Source: Sphingobacterium sp.
GTDB taxonomy: Bacteria > Bacteroidota > Bacteroidia > Sphingobacteriales > Sphingobacteriaceae
Assembly (NCBI GenBank): GCA_031277685.1
Contig: JAITLV010000056.1
Location: 1 to 64,000, forward strand
Length of the DNA stretch: 64,000 nucleotides
Direction of reading: 5' to 3'
The stretch's first letter is position 1. Every line of letters begins with the position of its first letter. Shown piece by piece: positions 25,793 through 35,351 of this stretch. The notes below the pieces were generated by a model. The model searched no databases, was not told where the DNA came from, and saw nothing but the letters and a program-made list of their open reading frames with translations. The position numbers and the translations under genes are program-made.

Positions 25793-28303
25793 ATGAGAAA
25801 CCTAAGTAGAATTACAACCTTGGAGAGTAGATTTCCGCTTTTAGCTATTGAAAACAGTTGTATTATCTCTAAGGAAGGAGATGTAACTGTTTGTTTTAAA
25901 ATGGAACTTCCTGAAATATTTACCGTGGCGGCTGAAGTTTATGACTCAATTCATTCGTCCTGGACGAAGGCAGTAAAGACACTACCTGATTTTTGCATTG
26001 TTCATAAGCAGGACTGGTATTTAAAGGAAAACTATATGCCGGATCTGGAAAGCGAAGAGCATAGTTTTTTGTCACGTTCCTTTCAGCTACATTTTAATGA
26101 AAGGCCGTTTCTGAACCATTATTGTTATGTGTTCTTGACAAAAACGACCAAAGATCGGATGCGGATGCAGAGCAATTTGAGTAGTCTCTGCAAAGGGAAT
26201 TTGATTCCGAAGGAAGTGAAGGATAAGGAAGGGGTTAGACTATTTCTTGAATCGGTGGCACAGTTTCAAAGGATTATCAATGACAGTGGTCACATTAAAA
26301 TGCATCAGATGTGTGAAGCAGAGATCATGGGTGATGCTGACCAAACTGGTATCATTGAACAGTACTTTACATTGTCACGCGATAATAGCCCAATACAGGA
26401 CCTCGGGCTAGGCGCTGAAGAACTGAGGATCGGAAATAAAAGAATGGTACTCCATTCGCTTTCGGATACTGATGACCTTCCGGGCGAAGTTTCCGGAGCG
26501 GGACGCTATGAAAGACTTTCTACCGATAAAAGCGATTGTATGCTTTCATTTGCCAGTCCTGTTGGCCTGATGCTTTCCTGCGATCATGTGTATAATCAAT
26601 ATCTTTTCATTGACAATAGTGCGGATAACCTACGCAAGTTTGAGAAATCCGCCCGAAATATGCACTCCTTAGCGAGATACAGCAGAGCTAACCAGATCAA
26701 TAAGGAATGGATAGAAAGATATCTGAATGAGGCACATTCACATGGATCACCCTCTATACGTGCACATTTTAATGTGTTCGCGTGGTCCGAACAAAGAGAA
26801 GAATTACGAAAGGTAAAGAATGAAGTCGGAAGCGCGCTCGCCCTTATGGAATGTAAACCCCGGCACAATACGGTGGATGCAGCAACTTTGTTCTGGGCAG
26901 CTATTCCGGGCAATTCCGGAGATTTTCCGAGTGAAGAAAGTTTTTACACTTTCATTGAACCTGCACTTTGTTTTTTTACCCAGGAGACAAACTATCGGGA
27001 TTCACTGTCACCTTTTGGAATAAAGCTTGCGGACAGGTTGACAGGCAAGCCGATACACTTGGATATTTCAGATTTGCCGATGAAGAAGGGGATTATTACC
27101 AATCGTAATAAGTTTATTCTTGGGCCTAGTGGTAGTGGTAAATCATTCTTTACCAATCATATGGTGAGGCAATATTTTGAACAGGGAACCCACGTACTTC
27201 TAGTGGATACTGGTAATTCCTATCAGGGTCTTTGCGAACTGATCAAAGGAAAAACCAAAGGGAAAGACGGTGTTTATTTTACGTATACTGAAGACAACCC
27301 CATCGCTTTTAATCCATTTTACACGGATGATGGTGTATTTGATATTGAGAAGCGGGAGAGTATCAAAACATTGATCCTTACTTTATGGAAAAGAGATGAT
27401 GAAGCGCCAAAGCGAAGCGAGGAAGTTGCCTTATCCAATGCTGTTTCTGGGTACATCGATAGGATAAAAAACGGTAATGAAGCCCCGTGCTTTAATGGAT
27501 TTTATGAGTACGTCAAGGGAGACTACAAAAAGGTGCTACAGGATAAGGAAGTACGGGAAAAGGACTTTGATCTTGCCAACTTCCTGAATGTGTTGGAACC
27601 CTACTATCGGGGTGGTGAGTACGATTACTTACTCAATTCGGATAAGGAACTTGACCTGTTGAATAAGCGATTTATAGTTTTTGAAATAGATGCCATTAAG
27701 GATCATAAGATCCTTTTTCCGGTGGTCACTATTATCATTATGGAAGTCTTTATCAATAAGATGCGCAGATTGAAAGGCATTCGTAAAATGATCCTGATAG
27801 AGGAGGCATGGAAGGCAATCGCCAAAGAGGGGATGGCAGAATATTTAAAGTATCTCTTTAAAACAGTGCGAAAATTCTTTGGTGAGGCAATAGTTGTGAC
27901 CCAGGAGGTCGATGACATTATCCATTCACCGATAGTACGCGAGACCATCATCAATAACAGTGACTGCAAGATCCTTCTTGACCAGCGGAAGTATGCTAAT
28001 AAATTTGACGACATCCAGAAAATGCTCGGATTGACCGAAAGGGAAAAGTCACAGATTCTCTCTATTAACCAAGATAACGATCCACGCCGGATTTATAAAG
28101 AAGTCTGGATAGGACTTGGCGGAACACAGTCGGCCGTTTATGCAACGGAGGTTAGTATGCAGGAGTACCTTGCTTACACGACAGAAGAGACTGAAAAAAT
28201 GGAAGTAATGGATCTTGCTCACCAAGAGGGAGGGGATGTGGAGGCAGCGATCAAGAAGATATCACTTCGAAAGATCAAAGGCTTATCAAAAGACGACAAT
28301 TAG
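25793..28303 (+). CDS. traG: TraG, VirB4-type conjugation ATPase
   Basis: An 836-residue protein of the VirB4/TraG ATPase family. Walker A is G-P-S-G-S-G-K-S at residues 444-451, followed by H-V-L-L-V-D-T-G-N-S-Y. The Walker B region is R-K-M-I-L-I-E-E-A-W-K-A-I (about 661-673), and the R-K-F-F-G-E-A-I-V-V-T-Q-E motif follows. It is a cytoplasmic ATPase that powers assembly and substrate movement through the type IV secretion pore. Length is normal and no interruption is seen. The N-terminal 400 residues are the pilin-interaction domain of the family. Confidence 0.93.
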   Translation: MRNLSRITTLESRFPLLAIENSCIISKEGDVTVCFKMELPEIFTVAAEVYDSIHSSWTKAVKTLPDFCIVHKQDWYLKENYMPDLESEEHSFLSRSFQLHFNERPFLNHYCYVFLTKTTKDRMRMQSNLSSLCKGNLIPKEVKDKEGVRLFLESVAQFQRIINDSGHIKMHQMCEAEIMGDADQTGIIEQYFTLSRDNSPIQDLGLGAEELRIGNKRMVLHSLSDTDDLPGEVSGAGRYERLSTDKSDCMLSFASPVGLMLSCDHVYNQYLFIDNSADNLRKFEKSARNMHSLARYSRANQINKEWIERYLNEAHSHGSPSIRAHFNVFAWSEQREELRKVKNEVGSALALMECKPRHNTVDAATLFWAAIPGNSGDFPSEESFYTFIEPALCFFTQETNYRDSLSPFGIKLADRLTGKPIHLDISDLPMKKGIITNRNKFILGPSGSGKSFFTNHMVRQYFEQGTHVLLVDTGNSYQGLCELIKGKTKGKDGVYFTYTEDNPIAFNPFYTDDGVFDIEKRESIKTLILTLWKRDDEAPKRSEEVALSNAVSGYIDRIKNGNEAPCFNGFYEYVKGDYKKVLQDKEVREKDFDLANFLNVLEPYYRGGEYDYLLNSDKELDLLNKRFIVFEIDAIKDHKILFPVVTIIIMEVFINKMRRLKGIRKMILIEEAWKAIAKEGMAEYLKYLFKTVRKFFGEAIVVTQEVDDIIHSPIVRETIINNSDCKILLDQRKYANKFDDIQKMLGLTEREKSQILSINQDNDPRRIYKEVWIGLGGTQSAVYATEVSMQEYLAYTTEETEKMEVMDLAHQEGGDVEAAIKKISLRKIKGLSKDDN

Positions 28304-28336
28304 ACTATTTAAAAACAATCTTAAAGATTTTAAAAA

Positions 28337-28969
28337 ATGAAAAATTTCATTATTACGGTGATCATGTTGCTAAGCTTAGCCATGTCACAAACAGTGCATG
28401 CACAGTGGGTCGTGACTGACCCTACCAATCTGGCATCGGGGATTTTAAATTCTGCCAATGAAATTGTGCAGACTTCCAGCACGGTATCCAATGTTGTCAA
28501 GAATTTTAACGAGGTCAAGAAAGTGTACGAGCAGGGAAAGGAGTATTACGATAAGCTAAAAGCTATCAATAATCTGGTTAAAGATGCAAGAAAAGTCCAA
28601 CAGACTGTCCTGTTAGTTGGGGATGTAAGTAATCTCTATGTCAACAATTTTGGGAAGATGCTGAATGATAAAAATTTCTCCACAGCAGAACTGGTGGCGA
28701 TTGGAAATGGTTATGCAGCGTTACTTAACGAGAGTACAGAATTGCTAAAAGAATTAAAACAGATCGTTACCTCCAGTTCCTTGTCCCTCAACGATAAGGA
28801 GCGGATGGAGATTATCGACCGTGTATATAAGGAAGTCAAGGAGTATCACAGTCTTGTTAAGTACTATACAAACAAAAATATTTCTGTTTCCATCCTTCGC
28901 TCCAGAAAGCAGAATGATACTAAACGTGTAATGGACCTGTATGGATCAGCCAACCAAAAATACTGGTAA
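28337..28969 (+). CDS. traI: TraI, DUF4141 periplasmic protein
   Basis: A 210-residue protein with a cleavable signal peptide (about 1-22, ending V-H-A-Q) followed by W-V-V-T-D-P-T-N-L-A-S-G-I-L-N-S-A-N-E-I, the DUF4141/TraI hallmark. It continues as a long coiled coil (V-V-K-N-F-N-E-V-K-K-V-Y-E-Q-G-K-E-Y-Y) and ends near L-Y-G-S-A-N-Q-K-Y-W. It resembles VirB5-type periplasmic proteins. It comes directly after traG; the short traH gene of CTnDOT is not present between them. Confidence 0.85.
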   Translation: MKNFIITVIMLLSLAMSQTVHAQWVVTDPTNLASGILNSANEIVQTSSTVSNVVKNFNEVKKVYEQGKEYYDKLKAINNLVKDARKVQQTVLLVGDVSNLYVNNFGKMLNDKNFSTAELVAIGNGYAALLNESTELLKELKQIVTSSSLSLNDKERMEIIDRVYKEVKEYHSLVKYYTNKNISVSILRSRKQNDTKRVMDLYGSANQKYW

Positions 28970-28983
28970 TAAATCTCAACATT

Positions 28984-30009
28984 ATGGAATTTAATAATCT
29001 ACATGAGATTCTCAGGAATCTATACGATGAAATGCTACCACTATCAGAGACAATGGCCGTGGTGGCGAAGGGAATTGCAGGGCTCGGAGCACTTTTTTAC
29101 GTCGCACTTAAAGTATGGCAGGCACTGAGCAGGGCAGAACCCATAGACGTGTTTCCCCTACTAAGGCCGTTTGCTATTGGCCTATGCATAATGTTCTTTC
29201 CTACTATTGTCCTGGGTACTATCAACGGGGTACTCAGTCCCATTGTTAAAGGAACCCATACGATGCTCGAAGGTCAGGTTTTGGATCTGAATACGTTGCA
29301 GCAGCAAAAGGATGAATTGGAACGTGAGGCAATGTTGAGGAATCCGGCAACCGCTTATCTGGTTTCAGATGAAGAATTCGATAAAAAACTGGACGATCTG
29401 GGATGGTCATTTGAGGATATAGCCACTATGGTCAGTATGTATCGTGACCAAGCAGTATACAATATCAAGCAGGAGATCAAACAACAGCTGCGCGAAGTTC
29501 TTGAATTGCTTTTTCAGGCAGCGGCTCTTGTTGTTGATACCATTAGGACCTTTTTTCTGATCGTATTATCCATTTTGGGACCTATCGCTTTTGCGCTCAG
29601 TGTTTGGGACGGCTTTCAGAGCACACTGACACAGTGGCTGACACGGTATATCAGCGTTTATCTCTGGCTACCGGTTGCGGATCTCTTTAGTGCGATGCTA
29701 GCGAAGATCAATGCGCTGAGTATTGGAAGGGATATTGAACTTCTCAGTGACCCGAACTTCGTTCCCGACCCAGAAAATAGCATCTATATGATTTTCATGA
29801 TAATCGGGATTGTGGGATATTTTACTGTTCCGACCGTCACAAGCTGGATCATACAGGCCGGTGGAGCTGGAAATTTTACACGTAATGTAAGTCAGGCTGC
29901 GATGAAAACGGGGAACATTGGTGCTGCCGCAGCCGGTGCTGCGGTTGGAAATATTTCCGGTGAGTTAATGGATAATAAAAGCAACGGACAAGGACAAAAA
30001 ACTTCGTAA
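28984..30009 (+). CDS. traJ: TraJ, conjugative membrane protein
   Basis: A 341-residue polytopic membrane protein of the TraJ/VirB6-like family. A first membrane pair lies around residues 20-85 (G-I-A-G-L-G-A-L-F-Y-V-A-L-K-V-W; F-A-I-G-L-C-I-M-F-F-P-T-I-V-L-G), then a soluble loop, then a helical core (F-F-L-I-V-L-S-I-L-G-P-I-A-F-A-L-S-V-W) and W-L-P-V-A-D-L-F. The C-terminal region is rich in Gly and Ala. It forms part of the inner-membrane channel. It is 14 bases from traI and 2 bases from traK. Confidence 0.9.
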   Translation: MEFNNLHEILRNLYDEMLPLSETMAVVAKGIAGLGALFYVALKVWQALSRAEPIDVFPLLRPFAIGLCIMFFPTIVLGTINGVLSPIVKGTHTMLEGQVLDLNTLQQQKDELEREAMLRNPATAYLVSDEEFDKKLDDLGWSFEDIATMVSMYRDQAVYNIKQEIKQQLREVLELLFQAAALVVDTIRTFFLIVLSILGPIAFALSVWDGFQSTLTQWLTRYISVYLWLPVADLFSAMLAKINALSIGRDIELLSDPNFVPDPENSIYMIFMIIGIVGYFTVPTVTSWIIQAGGAGNFTRNVSQAAMKTGNIGAAAAGAAVGNISGELMDNKSNGQGQKTS

Positions 30010-30011
30010 TT

Positions 30012-30635
30012 ATGGAATTTAAAACGCTTAGAAACATCGAAAACAGTTTTCGGACGATTCGATTATATACGATAGTTTTTTCGCTGTTTTGTGTAGGAAT
30101 AACCTGCTTTGCTGTATGGAAATCCTATAATTTCGCTGACGTACAACGTGAAAAAATTTACGTTCTTGATCAAGGCAAGTCACTTATGCTTGCCTTATCG
30201 CAGGACGCTTCAATTAATCGGCCTGTAGAAGCACGTGAGCACGTTAGGCGTTTTCATGAACTTTTCTTTACGCTAGCACCAGATAAGGCAGCAATTGAAA
30301 GCAATATGAAACGGGCCTTTGATCTTGCTGATAAAAGTGCATTCGATTATTACAATGACCTTTCGGAAAAAGGATATTATAATAGGATCATTTCGGGGAA
30401 TGTCCAGCAGCGTATCGAAGTGGATAGCGTGGTCTGTAATTTTAATTCATATCCTTATTCGGTCACCACATACGCCAGGCAGTTTATTATCAGATCCAGT
30501 AATTTGACCCGGAGAAGTCTTGTAACTACCTGCAATCTCCTCAACAGTGTACGTTCAGACAGTAATCCGCAAGGCTTTCAGATTTTAAAATTTGCTGTTG
30601 CATCAAACAAAGATGAAGAAGTTGTAGAAAGGTAG
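30012..30635 (+). CDS. traK: TraK, VirB8-like conjugation protein
   Basis: A 207-residue protein with a short cytoplasmic lead (M-E-F-K-T-L-R-N-I-E-N-S-F), one membrane helix (about 20-40) and a periplasmic domain. The signature R-E-H-V-R-R-F-H-E-L-F-F-T-L-A-P-D-K (about 78-95) and S-E-K-G-Y-Y-N-R-I-I-S-G-N-V-Q-Q-R (about 118-134) identify TraK. VirB8-like proteins nucleate assembly of the pore. It is tightly linked to traJ; a 65-base spacer precedes traL. Confidence 0.9.
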   Translation: MEFKTLRNIENSFRTIRLYTIVFSLFCVGITCFAVWKSYNFADVQREKIYVLDQGKSLMLALSQDASINRPVEAREHVRRFHELFFTLAPDKAAIESNMKRAFDLADKSAFDYYNDLSEKGYYNRIISGNVQQRIEVDSVVCNFNSYPYSVTTYARQFIIRSSNLTRRSLVTTCNLLNSVRSDSNPQGFQILKFAVASNKDEEVVER

Positions 30636-30700
30636 TTCCTGGGTTATGAGAGATAGGTACGGTAAGGAGGAAACTTCGCTAATAAAAGATAATTATAGAT

Positions 30701-30988
30701 ATGAAAAATATAAGAACGACAATAGAGCAAGAGCTCGATAGACTCGACAACAAATGGCAGGCATTACCGCTTAGGACACAGGTTCGTTATGTCATTATCC
30801 TTTTCGCTTGTTATCTCGTAATAGGGATCGGTGTTCTTGTTAAGGTCTGTTATGATCTGGGAAGAGAGAATAATACTATTGCAATTAAGCATATTGAAGC
30901 TCCTCCGGTCATCCGGGATACTTCAATAAGTCACAGGCCAGAAATTAATCCAAATAAAAATCAAGGAAATGGAAGAGAAAGAGAATAA
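30701..30988 (+). CDS. traL: TraL, DUF3989 membrane protein
   Basis: A 95-residue protein with an N-terminal amphipathic helix (E-Q-E-L-D-R-L-D-N-K-W-Q-A-L-P-L-R-T-Q-V-R-Y), one membrane helix (about 30-50) and a charged tail. The L-P-L-R-T-Q-V-R-Y element is typical of DUF3989/TraL. The 3' end overlaps the start of traM by 20 bases, which is usual in this operon and implies coupled translation. The biochemical role is unknown beyond being part of the pore gene set. Confidence 0.78.
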   Translation: MKNIRTTIEQELDRLDNKWQALPLRTQVRYVIILFACYLVIGIGVLVKVCYDLGRENNTIAIKHIEAPPVIRDTSISHRPEINPNKNQGNGRERE

Positions 30989-32312
30989 TAAGAAAAGGAT
31001 AAGTCTAATTGTTGACGATGATGTGGCGTCTACCGATAATAAAGGCAAGGACCTTACTGTAAAGGAAAGATTGAAAAAACCTTTGATTTTTGTTTTAATG
31101 GGTATTGTATTCATTGCCTGTCTGTATATGATTTTTAAACCTAACGGGGACAATTTAAATAAGGATAAGGGTTTAAAAAATGCTGTGCCGGAAGCAAGTG
31201 ACAAAGGTTTACAGGCTGACAAACAAAAGGCTTATGAAAAGGAAATGATTGATGAGCGGGAAGCCGTAAAACGTAATTCGTTGATGTCACTGTCAGATTA
31301 TTGGAACACTAATGATAGTAATGCTACACAAGAGGCAGGTACAGCAGTCAGTCAATCGGCATCGGTTCAAAATATGTCGGGAGCAGAAAGGCCGGGATAT
31401 CAAAACCGATCCCTTATTAGCTATCAGAATGCACAAAGTACATTGGGAGCTTTTTATCGTGACGACGATCAGGAGAAATTGGAATTGCGGCGTAAAGTCG
31501 ATCAATTGCAGGAGCGGCTTTCGGAGAAAGACGTACCTGCCAACCCGACAATGAAAGATCAGTTGGCCCTGATGGAAAAAAGCTATGAGATGGCGTCAAA
31601 ATATCTGCCTACCGGAACTCAACTACCAGTGGTTACAAAATCTATTTCGGAAATGGATTCAATGATTAAGAAGAGTCCAGAGGCTTTACCTGAAAAGGAA
31701 AAAATTGAAACCGTGACAAATAAGAGAAGGGAAGTTGTATCAATGCTTGCACGGAGTTATGACGGAGGCTATGAAGGAAATTTCGATTTAGGAAGAAGGC
31801 AATTTTTTACTGTTGGCGCTATCTTACAGAGCCGGGGCATTAAAAACAGTATACCGGCGAAAGTACTGGAAAGCCAAACAATCAACGATGAAGGTAATGT
31901 AGAACTGATAATTCAGCAGACAGCTCTGGTCGGCGGCTATACTATTCCAAAGGGTAATATTGTTGTAGCTGCTGCAAAATTTCAGGGAAATCGGTTACAG
32001 CTAAAAATTTCGTCTGTTGAGGTAGCAGGGAATATTCTTCCCGTCGAGATGTTGGTATATGATTTAGACGGACAGCTAGGGCTTTCAATACCAAATTCCG
32101 ACGAGATCAATGCTGCCGGTGAGATTGCTGCAAATATGAGTCAAAGTTCGGGCATGAATATCTCGATGTCCAGATCTGCAGGACAACAGGTTGTCGGGGA
32201 CCTGAGCAGGGGACTCCTGCAGGGAGTCTCGGGATATTTTTCAAAGAAATTGCGGGCAGGCAAAGTAACTCTGAAAGCTGGTCATCAGGTTTTGCTGGTT
32301 ACTAAAAAGTAA
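30969..32312 (+). CDS. traM: TraM, VirB10-like conjugation protein
   Basis: A 447-residue protein. A basic cytoplasmic lead ends in one membrane helix (P-L-I-F-V-L-M-G-I-V-F-I-A-C-L-Y-M-I-F, about residues 37-55). A long Gln/Ser-rich linker with a coiled coil follows, then the conserved C-terminal domain from about 270: R-R-Q-F-F-T-V-G-A-I, I-P-A-K-V-L-E-S-Q-T, G-Y-T-I-P-K-G-N-I-V, V-Y-D-L-D-G-Q-L-G. That domain is the TraM/VirB10-like beta-barrel that links inner and outer membranes. Normal length. Confidence 0.9.
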   Translation: MEEKENNKKRISLIVDDDVASTDNKGKDLTVKERLKKPLIFVLMGIVFIACLYMIFKPNGDNLNKDKGLKNAVPEASDKGLQADKQKAYEKEMIDEREAVKRNSLMSLSDYWNTNDSNATQEAGTAVSQSASVQNMSGAERPGYQNRSLISYQNAQSTLGAFYRDDDQEKLELRRKVDQLQERLSEKDVPANPTMKDQLALMEKSYEMASKYLPTGTQLPVVTKSISEMDSMIKKSPEALPEKEKIETVTNKRREVVSMLARSYDGGYEGNFDLGRRQFFTVGAILQSRGIKNSIPAKVLESQTINDEGNVELIIQQTALVGGYTIPKGNIVVAAAKFQGNRLQLKISSVEVAGNILPVEMLVYDLDGQLGLSIPNSDEINAAGEIAANMSQSSGMNISMSRSAGQQVVGDLSRGLLQGVSGYFSKKLRAGKVTLKAGHQVLLVTKK

Positions 32313-32329
32313 TTATTAAAAAACGAAAA

Positions 32330-33214
32330 ATGAAATCAATTAAAAAAATATTTGTAATCGTCCTGTTTTGGGGACTATTCTTTAAAACGTTCGGACAGCA
32401 GTCACTGGAGACTGGAAGGGTAGAACCCTATCGTCTTGAGGTTACCTATAATAAAACCACACATCTTATTTTTCCTGTCGCTATCAGATACACAGATCTT
32501 GGCTCAGAGTATCTCAGTGCGGATAAAGCAGAAGATGCTCAGAATGTGCTGAGGATAAAAGCAGCAGTAAGGGACTTTATGGAGGAAACCAACTTCAGCG
32601 TCATAACAGAAGATGGCAAATTTTATTCTTTCAACGTTCTTTATAATGCAGATCCGCCAGCATTGAGTTACGATTTAAAAAAAATGCAGCAGGAAGGTCA
32701 GCGGAATAGCGTGAATAGTGTTCAATTTGAAGAGTTGGGATTTAATCCACCATCTTTAACAGAAGTTGCGCTGAAAACTATATATCAGCAGAATAAAAGA
32801 TATGTGCGTCACATCGCTTCCAGATCGTATGGAATTCAGTCTGTTCTTAAAGGTATCTATGTCCATAACGGTAAGTTTTACTTCCATGTGGAAGTTAAAA
32901 ATAGATCAAACGTGCCTTTTGTCGTGGACTTTTGTACCTACAAAATCGAGGATAAGCAGATTGCAAAAAGAACGGTTTCTCAGGAAAAGCAATTAGTTCC
33001 CTTAAGGCAGTATCCCGGTCTTGAGGTAATTTCGGATAATTCAATCGCTGGCAATGTCATACTTCTTGATCAATTTACAATCACTGATGAGCAGGTGCTA
33101 AGGATTGAAATTTTTGAAAGGAATGGAGCAAGGAACCAGGTGCTGGAGATTGAGAATTCGGATCTGGTTGCCGCGAAGCCCGTATCTGAAATGAAGATTA
33201 AGGTTAACCAATAA
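32330..33214 (+). CDS. traN: TraN, DUF4138 outer-membrane-associated protein
   Basis: A 294-residue protein with a signal peptide (about 1-22, ending F-G-Q). The mature part begins with the TraN pattern V-E-P-Y-R-L-E-V-T-Y-N-K-T-T-H-L-I-F-P-V-A-I, then F-S-V-I-T-E-D-G-K-F-Y-S-F-N-V. Mid-protein I-Y-V-H-N-G-K-F-Y-F-H-V-E-V-K-N-R-S-N-V is a further family marker. It resembles VirB9-type proteins in position and secretion signal. It follows traM by 17 bases. Confidence 0.9.
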   Translation: MKSIKKIFVIVLFWGLFFKTFGQQSLETGRVEPYRLEVTYNKTTHLIFPVAIRYTDLGSEYLSADKAEDAQNVLRIKAAVRDFMEETNFSVITEDGKFYSFNVLYNADPPALSYDLKKMQQEGQRNSVNSVQFEELGFNPPSLTEVALKTIYQQNKRYVRHIASRSYGIQSVLKGIYVHNGKFYFHVEVKNRSNVPFVVDFCTYKIEDKQIAKRTVSQEKQLVPLRQYPGLEVISDNSIAGNVILLDQFTITDEQVLRIEIFERNGARNQVLEIENSDLVAAKPVSEMKIKVNQ

Positions 33215-33225
33215 AGTAAATAATC

Positions 33226-33783
33226 ATGAAAAAGTATATCATCTTTTTGGTACTGGCCATTATGAGCATCCCCTTGTATGCGCAACGCATGGTGTATAAA
33301 CAGAAATCTTTGGAAATTAATACGGGGCTTCTAAATACAGAGAAGGTTGGCAAAAATTTCTATCTAAACCTGACACTGAATAGTTTTGCAAAACATGGCA
33401 ACTACTGGATCTGGGGACTGGAATATCAAAGAAAGACCGTAGACTATAAAAATTGGGAAATCCCTTTAGAAGACTTCATCGGAGAGGTTGGCTATAGTGT
33501 TAAGCTTCTCTCGGACTCAAGGAAATTTATTACGTTGAATGGAGGTGTAACTGGAGTTGTGGGTTATGAATCTGTCAATAGGGGAGACAGTCTCCTTTTG
33601 GATGGGGGACTACTAAAAAACAATAATGGATTTGTTTTTGGAACCGGAGGCAGATTGTCGTTGGAGACCTATCTTTCAGACCGGGTTGTTTTTATGTTAC
33701 AAGGTCGGATAAGGGTTTTATGGGGAAGCGATCTTGAACGGTTTAGTCCATCAACTGGTATAGGCTTACGTTTTAACTTTTGA
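33226..33783 (+). CDS. traO: TraO, conjugation outer-membrane protein
   Basis: A 185-residue protein with a signal peptide (M-K-K-Y-I-I-F-L-V-L-A-I-M-S-I-P-L-Y-A-Q). The mature part has alternating beta strands and ends in a phenylalanine-rich strand (G-L-R-F-N-F), the signature of an outer-membrane beta-barrel. Position after traN and the R-M-V-Y-K-Q-K-S-L-E-I-N-T-G opening match TraO. The function in the pore is not established. It follows traN by 11 bases. Confidence 0.85.
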   Translation: MKKYIIFLVLAIMSIPLYAQRMVYKQKSLEINTGLLNTEKVGKNFYLNLTLNSFAKHGNYWIWGLEYQRKTVDYKNWEIPLEDFIGEVGYSVKLLSDSRKFITLNGGVTGVVGYESVNRGDSLLLDGGLLKNNNGFVFGTGGRLSLETYLSDRVVFMLQGRIRVLWGSDLERFSPSTGIGLRFNF

Positions 33784-33798
33784 AAATCAGAAATTAAT

Positions 33799-34275
33799 AT
33801 GGAAAATATATTTAATAAGTGGAAAATGTCGATAGGATCGCTTTTTCTAGGCTTTATTGCTATTCTGGGAATTATATTTCTCTCTGGATGTGATAAGGAG
33901 GTGCTGGATGTACAGGAGGTTTTTCCTTTTGAAGTGAAGGTCCTGCCTGTTCCAAAGGAAATCGGGATTGGTGAAAGTGTGGAAATACGTTTTTCAATAA
34001 TTTCAAACGGAAATTATACAGGTAATACCTACCGGATACGTTATTTTCAGAACGATGGCCAGGGTATTTTAAATTATTCAGGATATAAACCTTATTTACC
34101 GAATGATCTTTATCCCTTGGCTGAGAAAGAATTTCGATTGTATTATACCTCACAATCTTTAGTTTCACAACAATTTGATGTGTGGATAGTTGACAGTTTT
34201 GGTAATGAAAAGGAAATTTCTTTTCAATTTAACAACAAAAAACTAGGGCCTATCATTATTGGTCCGGTTAGATAA
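33799..34275 (+). CDS. traQ: TraQ, DUF3872 lipoprotein
   Basis: A 158-residue predicted lipoprotein: a membrane segment followed by the lipobox L-S-G-C (cysteine about residue 31). The mature DUF3872 domain has F-P-F-E-V-K-V-L-P-V-P-K-E-I, an I-S-N-G-N-Y-T-G-N-T-Y-R-I-R-Y-F-Q segment and a G-x-G-x-L motif. It is the last gene of the operon and is followed by a strong terminator. The primase gene traP, which stands before traQ in CTnDOT, is missing. Confidence 0.85.
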   Translation: MENIFNKWKMSIGSLFLGFIAILGIIFLSGCDKEVLDVQEVFPFEVKVLPVPKEIGIGESVEIRFSIISNGNYTGNTYRIRYFQNDGQGILNYSGYKPYLPNDLYPLAEKEFRLYYTSQSLVSQQFDVWIVDSFGNEKEISFQFNNKKLGPIIIGPVR

Positions 34276-34351
34276 TAGTTTAGTCAAATAGATGTAAAAG
34301 CTATTAATACAGTGAATACCTTACACTACCAGAGTGAGAGCATGCTCAATT

Positions 34352-34377
34352 GGACGGCCGAATGGCCGTCCTTTTTT
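34352..34377 (+). terminator. Rho-independent terminator of the tra operon
   Basis: GGACGGCC (34352-34359), a 4-base loop, GGCCGTCC (34364-34371), then TTTTTT. It ends the traE-traQ transcript. Confidence 0.92.
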
Positions 34378-34561
34378 GTTACAATTAACTTGTAAAAATG
34401 AAATTATGTAGGTAAGATCGATTTTTTAAATTGAAATATTTCTTTATTAAGGTAAAAATGTTAGATTTATATAACTATAGACCATAAATTACACTATACG
34501 GAAACTTATTTATCGCTGTCGCTGAGATCGGTCTTGTTCTGTTATCAAATTATAGATTGTA

Positions 34562-35320
34562 ATGAATTTTTATATTGTTTCATTGTTGGATGCGATGGCT
34601 GAGCAAAACCTCTCAATATTTTGCGATCTTAATTTTGTGAAATCTGCAGGTCTTTTTTCTGATCTGCATGAAATTTCAAAACGTTTCAAGATTATTACTG
34701 ATTTTTATTTTTCTTTCTTAAAAAAGCTTGACTATCTACCATCGAGAGCAGTGATATCTGATCATTTTGGTTATTATGATTTTACTGATGTCAATGGATA
34801 TAATAGGGCCGTCAATGAAGTTTTTCGTAACCTAAATCATAAAGGCATTGTTTTTAAAGATGTACTGCCTGTTCAGGTGCGTTATACCGATAAAGATAAT
34901 ATGCATTTGGTTGTAGGTTTATGCCGTATAGAAAATATAAAGAAAAGCTTTCTGCATATAGTTGATCTCTCCCTACCTAAAGATGGAATTAAAAATATTC
35001 CATCAGAGGTAACCTATGTAAAGGAAATACTGGATGAATATGTTCATCATGAAAAACAAACCCTGCGTGCATTCATAGAGGAAAAGGGATTTAATTATAA
35101 TCTCTTTCAACGACACTGCAAAATATGTTTTGGGGATTCCTTTTACAGTTTTTGGTTAAAGGCAAAGATGATTGAGGCTGTTGAAGATATTGTTTTTACT
35201 ACGATGAGTTTAAAACAGGTGGCATTTAAAAATAAATTTCTTGACTACCAAAATATGTATAAGGCTTTTATACGTCATGGGGTTGGTCTGACAACAATTC
35301 CTCGATTAGCTAATTTATAA
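34562..35320 (+). CDS. AraC-family transcriptional regulator
   Basis: A 252-residue protein. The N-terminal 150 residues are an unassigned sensor domain. The C-terminal 90 residues contain the two helix-turn-helix units of AraC proteins: L-R-A-F-I-E-E-K-G-F-N-Y-N-L-F-Q-R-H-C-K-I-C-F-G-D-S-F-Y-S-F-W and M-S-L-K-Q-V-A-F-K-N-K-F-L-D-Y-Q-N-M-Y-K-A-F. It is transcribed in the same direction as the MauE-domain gene 124 bases downstream. The gap contains two direct repeats 21 bases apart, the spacing AraC proteins use, so that gene is the likely target. The inducer is unknown. Confidence 0.75.
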   Translation: MNFYIVSLLDAMAEQNLSIFCDLNFVKSAGLFSDLHEISKRFKIITDFYFSFLKKLDYLPSRAVISDHFGYYDFTDVNGYNRAVNEVFRNLNHKGIVFKDVLPVQVRYTDKDNMHLVVGLCRIENIKKSFLHIVDLSLPKDGIKNIPSEVTYVKEILDEYVHHEKQTLRAFIEEKGFNYNLFQRHCKICFGDSFYSFWLKAKMIEAVEDIVFTTMSLKQVAFKNKFLDYQNMYKAFIRHGVGLTTIPRLANL

Positions 35321-35351
35321 TACTCTAAGTTACTATTGTACATACTTTTGC

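Noticed and set aside
26596..26913. A 105-codon minus-strand frame inside traG
   Set aside because: It is the antisense shadow of a conserved ATPase gene.
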